DNA of 13,778 nt from Candidatus Woesearchaeota archaeon (GCA_013331515.1 DUGG01000045.1:1-13778); one strand, 5' to 3'; shown: positions 6,902 to 13,750, counted from the stretch's first letter. Translations and numbers: made by a program. The notes: generated by a model not told the origin, from the letters alone.

Positions 6902-7669
6902 TCACTTGGAAAGATTATCACTTACTTCCACAACTGCGCCCTGGCGGATCAGGACATCGCCGCCATTTGGAACCCCGACCTTGCCAAGAAGCACATCCCT
7001 GAGGACTGCGGCAACAGACTCTGGGGACTGCTGCTTCAGGGCATCCTCCATACCGAAGACTGCAGCCCTCATTCCGGTGTTTATCCCGCCAGGGCAAAGG
7101 GCAATGCAGCCAACAGCAGACTTCTCCCCTTCCAGCTCCCTGGCAACCGCCTGAGTGAAAGCCTCAACGGCAAACTTGGAAGCGGCATAAACAGAAAGGT
7201 TTGCATGGGCCCTCCTGCCCGCGCCCGAAGAAACATTGACGATAACTCCCTTGCCCATCTTTTTCATGTGCGGAATGACTGATTTCAGGAAATGGAAGAC
7301 TGAATCAACATTGGTTCGCATGCAAACAGAGTACTCTTCTTCTGATATCCGCTCAACAGGGCCGAACCTGTGGACAGCGCCGGCATTGTTCACCAAAACA
7401 TCAATCCTGCCGTGCGCCTTTATTACGTTGCTTACAAAGCCGGAAACCTCCGTGCTGTTGGTAACGTCAACCACATGGCCCGAGCAAACCCCGCCGTTTT
7501 TCACGATTTTTTTACAGACTGAATCAAGGCCGGCCCTGTCACGGGCGCAGATGACGACTTTGGCCCCCTCTGACGCAAGCGCTTCAGCAAAGGCAGCGCC
7601 CAAGCCGCGGCTTGCCCCTGTAACGACAACCACGCTGCCCCCAAGGCCGACTGGCTTAATCAGTGGCAT
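6902..7669 (-). CDS. Short-chain dehydrogenase/reductase (classical SDR)
   Basis: NAD(P)-dependent oxidoreductase of 255 residues with every classical SDR hallmark. These are the cofactor glycine motif TGASRGLG (17-24), NNAG (94-97), the catalytic serine in NVSSGAG (about 147) and the YAASK pair Y161/K165. An arginine after the glycine motif and CARDR at the end of strand beta-2 suggest NADPH. It is the last gene of the methyltransferase-cupin-SDR operon; its start lies inside the cupin gene (14-base overlap) with GGTGA six bases before the ATG. By context it probably reduces a keto sugar, but classical SDRs are more often FabG-like or act on small alcohols, so a non-sugar substrate is possible. 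Its stop lies one base from that of GT4-A. Confidence 0.92.
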   Translation of the reverse strand: MPLIKPVGLGGSVVVVTGASRGLGAAFAEALASEGAKVVICARDRAGLDSVCKKIVKNGGVCSGHVVDVTNSTEVSGFVSNVIKAHGRIDVLVNNAGAVHRFGPVERISEEEYSVCMRTNVDSVFHFLKSVIPHMKKMGKGVIVNVSSGAGRRAHANLSVYAASKFAVEAFTQAVARELEGEKSAVGCIALCPGGINTGMRAAVFGMEDALKQQSPESVAAVLRDVLLGKVGVPNGGDVLIRQGAVVEVSDNLSK

Positions 7670-8057
7670 GCTGCTTCACCATCTCAATCCTGAAGGTATC
7701 ATCTTCATAGCCGCCCTCATCCCTCCGCTTTGTGGTGATGGCGAGAAAAACAGCATCCTCCAAAGCCAGGTAAGCATGGGCAACCATGGCAGGGTGGGTA
7801 ATCAAGTCCCCCTCCCGGATTATGGCGGTCTTTGGAAGAGAGCCTGGCTCGCTAAGGTCCTTAGTGGTCATCTCAATTTTCCCTTTCAGGATGTATGTGT
7901 ATTGGGTCTGCGCCTTGTGGTAATGGTTGCCCCTTACAACGCCCTTTTTCTGCGTGATTATGCCGATGTTGCGCATCTCGCCGCTTAAAATGTCGGTAAT
8001 AACCCCCCTTTCATCAGAAAAAGCCGGGCTGAGCCTTTCAATCTTTACGCCGTCCAT
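7656..8057 (-). CDS. Cupin sugar epimerase/ketoisomerase-like protein, copy 1
   Basis: Small cupin of 133 residues related to dTDP-sugar 3,5-epimerases and the FdtA/QdtA/WxcM 3,4-ketoisomerases. Visible are DERG (15-18), RGNHYHK with the histidine pair H45/H47, a glycine-rich turn (ILKGK), and EGDLITHPAMVAHAY with H94. It likely shifts or inverts a keto-sugar intermediate made by an enzyme outside this window; epimerase and ketoisomerase cannot be separated by eye. The frame also offers a TTG at 8072, but the ATG at 8057 is preferred, preceded by a GGTGGTG motif. It starts 21 bases after the methyltransferase stop and overlaps the dehydrogenase start by 14 bases. Its DxRG and HYHK motifs fall at the same residue numbers, or within a few, as in the second cupin of this window. 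Confidence 0.88.
   Translation of the reverse strand: MDGVKIERLSPAFSDERGVITDILSGEMRNIGIITQKKGVVRGNHYHKAQTQYTYILKGKIEMTTKDLSEPGSLPKTAIIREGDLITHPAMVAHAYLALEDAVFLAITTKRRDEGGYEDDTFRIEMVKQHATD
7676..7680 (-). promoter_or_regulatory. Shine-Dalgarno motif of the dehydrogenase gene
   Basis: GGTGA on the minus strand, inside the cupin coding region, six bases before the ATG at 7669. Confidence 0.5.
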
Positions 8058-8078
8058 GCCAAACACCACCAAAAAGTT

Positions 8079-9305
8079 TCAGACAATCCTTGGCTCAGGA
8101 ATAGGGATTATAAACCTTCCTCCCTTCCTGCGAAACCCTTCAAGGTTCGCCATAATCTCGTCAGCAAAGTTCCACGCCAGGATAAGGGCGTATTCCGGGG
8201 AATCCTCAATCAGCTTCTCGTCAGCAACAACAGGTATGTGCGTCCCGGGAGTGTAAAGGCCCTGCTTCAGCTTTGACTTCTCGGTGATGTAATCCAGGAC
8301 AGAGATGTCAATCCCGCAGTAGTTAAGAAGAGTGTTGCCCTTCGCAGGAGCGCTCACGCCGACAATGCGCCTGCCCTGCTGCTTCAGGCCATCAAGCAAA
8401 GACCTCATGAGCCGCCGGTGCTCCTTCACCTTTCCTGCAAACCTCCTCAGCCTGACAATGGAATAAACCTGCTCAGCATCCTCAAGCGCGGCAAACTCCT
8501 GCACGCTCGACATGATGGCATGCTGCCCTTTTCTCCCGGCAAAAACCCTGATTGAACCTCCATGGATGCCAACCTTAACAACGTCAAAAACCTCAAACCC
8601 GAAGCGCCCGAAAAAAGCCGCCATCGGCCTGATTGAAAGGTAACGCAGGTGCTGATGGTAAATTGTATCATACTCAAGGTTGTTCAAAAGGTCAACAAGG
8701 TAAGGCGCCTCTATCACGAAGACGCCATCCTGGCTGAGGAGCGCGTCAACGGCTCTCATTGAATCATGCAGGTCAGTAATGTGGGCAAAGATGTTCGTTG
8801 CGGCAATGACAGAAGCGCGCCCCCGCTCAGCCACTATCCGCCCGGCCAGTGGGGCGGCAAAAAAGTCAGGGATTGTCTCTATGCCATTCTCCTCAACAGC
8901 TATCCTCGCGATGTTGGGCGCAGGATCAACACCCAGGACGGCCATGCCACGCTCCCGGAAGCCCATAAGCAGCACCCCGACATTGCTGCCTATGTCAACG
9001 ACAAAAGAGCCAGGTTTCAGGCCGAATCTCCTGCACACGTCCTCAGCCAGCCCGAAATAGTGGTCGCGGGCGGTCTTCGTGATGGATGTCTGGTATATGT
9101 AGTTCTTCTGGTAAAGCGTTGAGCCGTCAACCACGTAGCCAATCTGCACAAGCCCGCACCCCCTGCACAGGTAAACCGAAAGGGGATAAAACACCTCTGG
9201 CTGCTCAGTCTCGCCAGCAGTCAAAAAACTGTCCGAGTGGGGATGCATCCCAAGGTCAAGAAACTTCTCTAGGTCAGTGCCAAGGCACATGTGGCATTTT
9301 TTCAT
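8079..9305 (-). CDS. Sugar C-methyltransferase with zinc-binding N-terminus
   Basis: SAM-dependent methyltransferase of 408 residues with the three-part layout of NDP-hexose C-methyltransferases (TylC3/TcaB9 type). An N-terminal zinc module has cysteine pairs C4/C7 (CHMC) and C47/C50 (CRGC). A central Rossmann domain has VVDIGSNVGVLL (102-113) and the acidic VDPAP. The catalytic-region motif EYDTIYHQHLRYLS (211-224) is followed by a C-terminal domain beginning near KVGIHGGSIRVFAG and ending in a second Rossmann-like half. It probably adds a branching methyl group to a keto-sugar nucleotide. Those enzymes need a 4-keto sugar, which fits the epimerase-like cupin and reductase downstream. ATG 9305 is chosen because the upstream ATG at 9344 lies in the TATA box and would add 13 unrelated residues. 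First gene of its operon. Confidence 0.92.
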   Translation of the reverse strand: MKKCHMCLGTDLEKFLDLGMHPHSDSFLTAGETEQPEVFYPLSVYLCRGCGLVQIGYVVDGSTLYQKNYIYQTSITKTARDHYFGLAEDVCRRFGLKPGSFVVDIGSNVGVLLMGFRERGMAVLGVDPAPNIARIAVEENGIETIPDFFAAPLAGRIVAERGRASVIAATNIFAHITDLHDSMRAVDALLSQDGVFVIEAPYLVDLLNNLEYDTIYHQHLRYLSIRPMAAFFGRFGFEVFDVVKVGIHGGSIRVFAGRKGQHAIMSSVQEFAALEDAEQVYSIVRLRRFAGKVKEHRRLMRSLLDGLKQQGRRIVGVSAPAKGNTLLNYCGIDISVLDYITEKSKLKQGLYTPGTHIPVVADEKLIEDSPEYALILAWNFADEIMANLEGFRRKGGRFIIPIPEPRIV

Positions 9306-9342
9306 CACATAGTAAAACCCCAACTGCCGCGTCCTGAATCCC

Positions 9343-9350
9343 ATTTAAAT
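9343..9350 (-). promoter_or_regulatory. TATA box of the C-methyltransferase operon
   Basis: ATTTAAAT, with its centre about 41 bases before the ATG at 9305. This predicts a short leader of about 15 bases, unlike the leaderless starts elsewhere in the window. No clear Shine-Dalgarno motif is seen in that leader. Confidence 0.55.
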
Positions 9351-9372
9351 TTTTTGTGATTGACGGCAATAA

Positions 9373-9380
9373 GTTTATAA
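9373..9380 (+). promoter_or_regulatory. TATA box of GT4-B
   Basis: GTTTATAA, with its centre about 28 bases before the ATG at 9405, predicting a leaderless mRNA. It lies only 22 bases from the opposing TATA box of the methyltransferase operon. Confidence 0.65.
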
Positions 9381-9404
9381 TTCATCAAAACGCGCCAGCA
9401 AGCC

Positions 9405-10439
9405 ATGAAAATCGGCTATGTGAGCAAGTTCCTGCCTGAGAAGGACGGCGGGGCAATATACGCAGACAACCTGTGCGCAAACATGCCGTGCAGCGTCGTA
9501 AAGATAGGCGATACGGCTTCAGAAACAGCAGATTACAGAATTAACCTCAGGTCCTTTTTTCTCAAGGAAAAGCTGGATGGGATAGCCAAAAAGGAAAAAC
9601 TCGACCTCATACACATACAGTATGTGCTTGGAGGGCAATACTTCGGCAAATACAACCTGAAGCTCGGACTGGTCAGGGCGATGAGCCAGGAAATACCGGT
9701 CGTACTGACATTCACCGAAGTCCATACCAGCTGTACCGGGTTGCGGGGAAAAATCCTGTGCTGGCTCCAGAACAAGCTGGCCAGCAAGTCAGCGGCCTCA
9801 ATCGCGCATACTCCCAGGCAGGCAGAGTACATGAAAAAGTACAAAGCGCCAAGCTACCACATCCACATGGGGCTAATCCCGAGAAAGACCAAGCCAAGAA
9901 AAGGCAGGAACGTGCTGTTCTTTGGCATGCTCAACTACGGAAAAGGCGTTGAATACCTGATTGAAGCGATGGATGGCCTACCAGGATACAACCTCGTTGT
10001 TGCCGGAATCGCAATAACCAAAAGCTACGAAGAACTGCTCAGGAAAAAAGCAGAAGGCAGAAGCAACGTGAAGCTGGACATAAGGTGGATACCTGAAAAC
10101 GTGAAGAAAAAATACCTTGAAGAAGCGGACATCATGGCATTCCCATATGTATGGGCCCCGTACCAGTCAGGGGCGCTCCATGACGCGCTGTCATACGGCA
10201 AGCCGGTGGTTGTTACAGAGACGGGCGGAATCTGGGAAATCATAAAAGAATACAACTGCGGCGTGATTGTTCCGGCAAAAGACCCGGCTGCCATTGCAGA
10301 AGGCATCAAAAAAGCGCTGCAAAACTACAAGGAATTCCAGGCAGGCATAAGGAAGTACCAGAAGGATGCCAACTGGAAGGCTGTCGGGAAAAAACACGCC
10401 AGGGTTTACACGGAAGTGCTGGAGAGGGCTACTCGCTGA
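9405..10439 (+). CDS. Family 4 glycosyltransferase, GT4-B (paralogue of GT4-A)
   Basis: GT-B-fold glycosyltransferase of 344 residues, collinear with GT4-A but about 30 residues shorter, chiefly at the C-terminus, where GT4-A carries an extra charged tail. Shared landmarks are MKIGYVSKF at the start, ETADYRINLRS, EVHTSCTGLRGK, RNVLFFGMLNYGKGVEYLI (168-186) and WIPENVKKKYLEEADIMAF, then VWAPYQSGALHDALSYGKPVVVTETGGIWEII. The E-x7-E motif is again altered, here with aspartate at the LEAM glutamate position, so the change is a feature of this pair rather than random decay. It likely adds a sugar to the same or a related glycan. It has its own promoter and stands alone on its strand, with its stop overlapping the convergent GT4-C gene by 11 bases. 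Confidence 0.9.
   Translation: MKIGYVSKFLPEKDGGAIYADNLCANMPCSVVKIGDTASETADYRINLRSFFLKEKLDGIAKKEKLDLIHIQYVLGGQYFGKYNLKLGLVRAMSQEIPVVLTFTEVHTSCTGLRGKILCWLQNKLASKSAASIAHTPRQAEYMKKYKAPSYHIHMGLIPRKTKPRKGRNVLFFGMLNYGKGVEYLIEAMDGLPGYNLVVAGIAITKSYEELLRKKAEGRSNVKLDIRWIPENVKKKYLEEADIMAFPYVWAPYQSGALHDALSYGKPVVVTETGGIWEIIKEYNCGVIVPAKDPAAIAEGIKKALQNYKEFQAGIRKYQKDANWKAVGKKHARVYTEVLERATR
10074..10169 (+). repeat. Direct repeat segment, copy 2 (within GT4-B)
   Basis: Partner of 6454-6549, in the same orientation, with 10 mismatches in 96 bases. The two copies lie 3620 bases apart and enclose the dehydrogenase, cupin and C-methyltransferase genes. Confidence 0.8.
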
Positions 10440-11601
10440 TGAGCTCATCGTACATTTCAGAAAGCTGCTTCTTGATTACAGGATAATCCCATTTCTTCAT
10501 ATGCTCCCTCAGGAAGCTAATGCTATTTTCACGGCTTTCACGCTGCCGGATTGAGGCAACAACGTTCTCTGCCAGCCTGCGGTAATCCTCAACGCCGTGA
10601 TAAAGCGCGTGCTCCCTGAAGACAGAAGTGTGCGAGCCAATATTTGAAAGGCAGAGCGGGATGCCCATGGCCGCAGCTTCATAGGATACGAGCCCCTGAT
10701 ACTCGTTCTCAGCTGTATGAACGAAAACGTCGGACAACGAGTAAAGCTGCTGAAGGACATTCCATGGCTGGAAGCCGGTCAAGAGCACAGAGCCTGAAAC
10801 GCCCAAATCTGCAGCCATCTTCGCAACAGAAGGAAGGCTCTGCCCCTTCTCAAGCATGTCCTCGCCAATGATGACCACCTTGAAATCCGGAATTTCCTGT
10901 TTGATGAGGGGGATTGCCTTAAGCAGGACATCGTAGCGCTTGTGCTTCCGGACGTTGGCAACGGCAATGGCAACCTTGTCATTTTTGCCAATGCCAAACA
11001 TCTCCCTGACACCCTCATGAGGGACACGCCTTGAGTAAACCGGGTAATCAATCGCAAGAGGGATAAGCCGGATTTTTTTTCCAGGGACTTTCCACCTCCT
11101 GTAAACATCAGCCTCGTAAGGGGTAACGGCCAGGATGCGGTCAAACCGCCTGAAAACCGCTGCGGTAAACAACGCTATCGGAAGGCTGGAACCCATGACG
11201 TAAGTATATGACCGCATGACCCTCTTGCCACGCGAACCAACGAAAGGAAGCCCAACAAAAGAACTGGCCGGGAAGGAGCGCAGGTTTGACTGCACTATCG
11301 CGCCCTTGTGCTTCCTGACATATTTCAAAAGCTGACGGGTTGTGTCAAAACGCGTAATCTTGAAGCCCTCATAATACTCCACAGGAGCTTCATCAGAGGC
11401 GTATTTCCCCAGGGTTTTCGTTTCAATAGTCTTGCTGCCCTGGGCCCTCAAAGTGACAATGTCACAATCAAAGCCATTCTCCTTCATGATGGTATCATGG
11501 ATAAGCATGTAATCCTCTGTCCTGAGGAACATGTCATCCTTAGTGTTGTAAGTCAACGGATAAAGATTCACAACCTGTATGAATTTCTTCACGGAAGGCA
11601 T
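10429..11601 (-). CDS. Family 4 glycosyltransferase, GT4-C
   Basis: GT-B-fold glycosyltransferase of 390 residues, not closely related to GT4-A or GT4-B. The donor-binding half starts near VAIAVANVRKHKRYDVLLKAI (about 210-230). It includes FKVVIIGEDM and the intact E-x7-E motif ENEYQGLVSYEAAAMGIP, with glutamates at about 300 and 308. The acceptor half includes VTPYEADVYRRWKVPGKKIRLIP. The function is most likely transfer of a hexose to a lipid-linked glycan; the sugar is unknown. The frame is open back to 11805, but that extension crosses two promoters and the start of the divergent cupin. The ATG at 11601 lies about 29 bases after a TATA box and is therefore chosen. It has no partner gene on its strand. 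Its last 11 bases overlap the end of GT4-B, tail to tail. Confidence 0.92.
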   Translation of the reverse strand: MPSVKKFIQVVNLYPLTYNTKDDMFLRTEDYMLIHDTIMKENGFDCDIVTLRAQGSKTIETKTLGKYASDEAPVEYYEGFKITRFDTTRQLLKYVRKHKGAIVQSNLRSFPASSFVGLPFVGSRGKRVMRSYTYVMGSSLPIALFTAAVFRRFDRILAVTPYEADVYRRWKVPGKKIRLIPLAIDYPVYSRRVPHEGVREMFGIGKNDKVAIAVANVRKHKRYDVLLKAIPLIKQEIPDFKVVIIGEDMLEKGQSLPSVAKMAADLGVSGSVLLTGFQPWNVLQQLYSLSDVFVHTAENEYQGLVSYEAAAMGIPLCLSNIGSHTSVFREHALYHGVEDYRRLAENVVASIRQRESRENSISFLREHMKKWDYPVIKKQLSEMYDELISE

Positions 11602-11626
11602 GCTGAAACGACGGCGAGGGGCGCGA

Positions 11627-11634
11627 TTTATAAA
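11627..11634 (-). promoter_or_regulatory. TATA box of GT4-C
   Basis: TTTATAAA, with its centre about 29 bases before the ATG at 11601; a leaderless mRNA is predicted. Confidence 0.65.
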
Positions 11635-11647
11635 GATTATGACAATC

Positions 11648-11655
11648 TTTAAATA
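11648..11655 (+). promoter_or_regulatory. TATA box of the cupin-aminotransferase-acetyltransferase operon
   Basis: TTTAAATA predicts a start site near 11678 and a leader of about 21 bases before the GTG at 11699. It lies 13 bases from the opposing GT4-C TATA box. Confidence 0.65.
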
Positions 11656-11685
11656 GCGGGAGCAGGCCGCAGAAAATAATAGCAC

Positions 11686-11693
11686 AGAGGGGG
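11686..11693 (+). promoter_or_regulatory. Shine-Dalgarno-like motif supporting the GTG start of cupin copy 2
   Basis: AGAGGGGG, five bases before the GTG at 11699. Together with the upstream TATA box it explains use of a GTG start in a leadered mRNA. Confidence 0.45.
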
Positions 11694-11698
11694 CAGTC

Positions 11699-12079
11699 GT
11701 GGACAAAAGGCAGGTTGGCAACTTCAGGGACAGCAGGGGCATACTGCTGTGGGCAAGCCCAAAGCTGCTCGGCTTTGACTTCAAGTACCTCACTACAGGA
11801 AGCATAGAGCCGGAGTGCCTGAGGGGAGGGCATTACCACAAGAAGACGCTTGAGCAATTCATGTGCGTGGCAGGCAGGATAACCGCCTACCTTGACAACG
11901 AGACTGCAACACTTGAACCTGGCGATATAGTGAACATACCGGCAAATGCCGTGCACACATTCGTAAATGAAGGCTCCGAGGCAGCTTACTTCATAGAGTT
12001 CAAGAACGTGGAGTTTGACAAGAACGACCCTGACACGTACAAGGTTGACATAGGGCACCTGCGGAAGGGGAAAAAATGA
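11699..12079 (+). CDS. Cupin sugar ketoisomerase/epimerase-like protein, copy 2 (FdtA-like)
   Basis: Cupin of 126 residues starting at GTG. It carries DSRG (11-14), RGGHYHKKTLEQF with H45/H47 and a conserved glutamine just after, and EPGDIVNIPANAVHTF with H86. The layout resembles the FdtA/QdtA/WxcM group of dTDP-4-keto-6-deoxyhexose 3,4-ketoisomerases, which feed a 3-aminotransferase and then an N-acetyltransferase. The next two genes are exactly an aminotransferase and an acetyltransferase, which supports that reading. A 3,5-epimerase remains possible. Its stop overlaps the aminotransferase start as ATGA. Cupin copy 1 in this window shares the HYHK motif at the same residue numbers, so the two are likely distant paralogues with different partners. 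Confidence 0.87.
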   Translation: MDKRQVGNFRDSRGILLWASPKLLGFDFKYLTTGSIEPECLRGGHYHKKTLEQFMCVAGRITAYLDNETATLEPGDIVNIPANAVHTFVNEGSEAAYFIEFKNVEFDKNDPDTYKVDIGHLRKGKK

Positions 12080-13185
12080 TTCCCGTATGCGAGCCGACAC
12101 TGATTGGAAACGAGAAGAAATATGCAGACCAGTGCATTGAGACAAACTGGATTTCGTCAAGCGGCAAGTTCCTGGAAGAGTTTGAAAAAAGGTTCAGCGG
12201 GTTCTGCGAAGCAAAACACGGGGTGAGCTGCTCCAATGGCACAACCGCGCTCCATCTGGCACTCGCAGGCATCGGCATAGGAAAAGGCGACGAGGTCATA
12301 GTGCCAGACTTCTCAATAATAGCACTGGCAAATTCAGCGATATATACCGGAGCAACGCCTGTCTTTGTGGACTCTGAACCCAGGACCTGGAACATTGACA
12401 CGGAAAAGATTGAAGAAAAAATAACAGGCAGGACCAAGGCAATAATAGCAATGCACACATACGGCTGCCCGGCAGACATGGACAGGATAAACGAAATAGC
12501 CAGGAAGCACAATCTCAAGGTCATCGAGGATGCAGCCGAATCCCACGGCGCGACCTACAAGGGCAGAAGAACCGGAGGCCTGGGCGATGCAGGCTGCTTC
12601 AGTTTCTACGCCAACAAGGTAATAACGACAGGCGAAGGCGGGATGATAGTGACAAATGACGATAAGATAGCTGAAAAAGCGCGGCTGCTCAGGAACCATG
12701 CGTTCATACAGCCAAGATTCGTTCATCATGAAGTTGGCTTCAATTACCGGATGACAAACATACAGGCAGCCATAGGCGTTGCCCAGATGGAAAACGCCGA
12801 AAAGCTGGTCAAGATGCGGCAGGAAAACGCCAAAAGGTACAACGAGGAGCTTGAAGATGTTGACGGGTTAACAACCCCGCCAAGCTGCCCATACGGCACA
12901 AGCGTATACTGGATGTACGGCATACTGATTGACAAGGAAAGGTTTGGAAGAGGGAAGGATGAAATAATGCGGATGCTAATCGAAAAGGGGATAGAAACAA
13001 GGCCGTTCTTTTACCCAATGCACATGCAACCGGTTTTCAGGAACATGCCAGGGATTGACTGCAACGGGAAATATCCAGTGTCGGAACAGCTGCAAGAGGA
13101 AGGATTTTACCTGCCGTCATCCAGCCACCTCACGCCTGAGCAGATAAAAAACATATGCGACACGCTTAAATCGCTTGGAAAGTGA
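12076..13185 (+). CDS. DegT/DnrJ/EryC1 (perosamine-synthase-like) sugar aminotransferase, copy 2
   Basis: PLP-dependent nucleotide-sugar aminotransferase of 369 residues, a paralogue of the aminotransferase at the left end. Landmarks are IPVCEPTLIGNEKKYA, TNWISSSGKFLEEFE, DEVIVPDF, VIEDAAESHGA (149-159) and FYANKVITTGEGG, with the Schiff-base lysine at K181. The left copy has FYGNKIITTGEGG at the same place. By family it makes a 4-amino sugar such as perosamine. Lying between a ketoisomerase-like cupin and an acetyltransferase, a 3-amino sugar product is equally plausible. Its ATG overlaps the cupin stop by four bases, with a GGAAGGGG motif upstream. It uses ATA for isoleucine often, unlike the left copy. 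Confidence 0.93.
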   Translation: MIPVCEPTLIGNEKKYADQCIETNWISSSGKFLEEFEKRFSGFCEAKHGVSCSNGTTALHLALAGIGIGKGDEVIVPDFSIIALANSAIYTGATPVFVDSEPRTWNIDTEKIEEKITGRTKAIIAMHTYGCPADMDRINEIARKHNLKVIEDAAESHGATYKGRRTGGLGDAGCFSFYANKVITTGEGGMIVTNDDKIAEKARLLRNHAFIQPRFVHHEVGFNYRMTNIQAAIGVAQMENAEKLVKMRQENAKRYNEELEDVDGLTTPPSCPYGTSVYWMYGILIDKERFGRGKDEIMRMLIEKGIETRPFFYPMHMQPVFRNMPGIDCNGKYPVSEQLQEEGFYLPSSSHLTPEQIKNICDTLKSLGK

Positions 13186-13191
13186 CGAAAA

Positions 13192-13653
13192 ATGGGAATA
13201 CCAAAAACGGTTGAAAAAAGCAAAATCGGCAAAAACACGAAAATCTGGCACTACGCCGTAGTGTACGGCTCAGAAATCGGGGATAACACGAACATCGGCT
13301 CCAACGCCGAGATAGGGGAGGCAAAGATAGGCAACAACTGCCGAATAGGGCATGGCGCATTCATCTGCAGCGGCGTGACCATTGAAGACGACTGCTTCAT
13401 AGCGCCAGGGGTATGCTTCACCAACGACAAGCAGCCATCATCGGCAAAGGCACTGGAGCTCCACAAGGCAGGAAAAAAGTTTGAGCCGGAAAAGACGCTT
13501 GTCAGGAAAGGGGCGGTAATCGGAACGAACGCGACCATACTTCCTGGAATAACTATTGGGGAAGGAGCTTTAATCGGGGCAGGGGCGGTTTTGACGAAAA
13601 ACGTGCCACCAGGCGAGACGTGGGCTGGCAACCCGGCAAGGAAGCTGAAATAA
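13192..13653 (+). CDS. Left-handed beta-helix acyl/acetyltransferase (WbpD/FdtC-like)
   Basis: Hexapeptide-repeat protein of 153 residues, expected to form a trimer and to transfer an acetyl group from acetyl-CoA to the amine made by the preceding enzyme. Imperfect hexapeptide repeats run almost throughout (for example SKIGKNTKIW, AKIGNNCRIGHGAFI, GAVIGTNATILPGITIGEGALIG). They are interrupted near residues 75-100 by a loop containing CFTNDKQP, typical of WbpD/WlbB and FdtC-like N-acetyltransferases. It ends AGNPARKLK, a usual family terminus. It starts six bases after the aminotransferase stop. An N-acetylated amino sugar as operon product is inferred from the gene order; the exact sugar is not visible. 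Length is normal for the family. Confidence 0.92.
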   Translation: MGIPKTVEKSKIGKNTKIWHYAVVYGSEIGDNTNIGSNAEIGEAKIGNNCRIGHGAFICSGVTIEDDCFIAPGVCFTNDKQPSSAKALELHKAGKKFEPEKTLVRKGAVIGTNATILPGITIGEGALIGAGAVLTKNVPPGETWAGNPARKLK

Positions 13654-13721
13654 ACAGCGCCATGCCAGCCGCGACAAAGTATAGCGAACAGCAGGTTTAC
13701 GTTAGAAACATGAGTAACAAT

Positions 13722-13750
13722 AAAAAATCCCAACCGCAGCAGAGCTGCGG
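13722..13750 (-). terminator. GC-rich hairpin with adjacent T-run, terminator-like on minus
   Basis: CCGCAGC (13734-13740) and GCTGCGG (13744-13750) form a perfect seven-pair stem around a three-base loop. On the minus strand six Ts (13727-13722) follow after six bases, as in an intrinsic terminator for a gene beyond the right edge. It could equally be a dispersed hairpin repeat or the end of a mobile element. On the plus strand there is no T-run. Confidence 0.4.

Noticed and set aside
11602..11805. Upstream extension of the GT4-C frame to an ATG at 11805
   Set aside because: It would cross two TATA boxes and the start of the cupin gene, and it adds 68 residues unlike any glycosyltransferase N-terminus.
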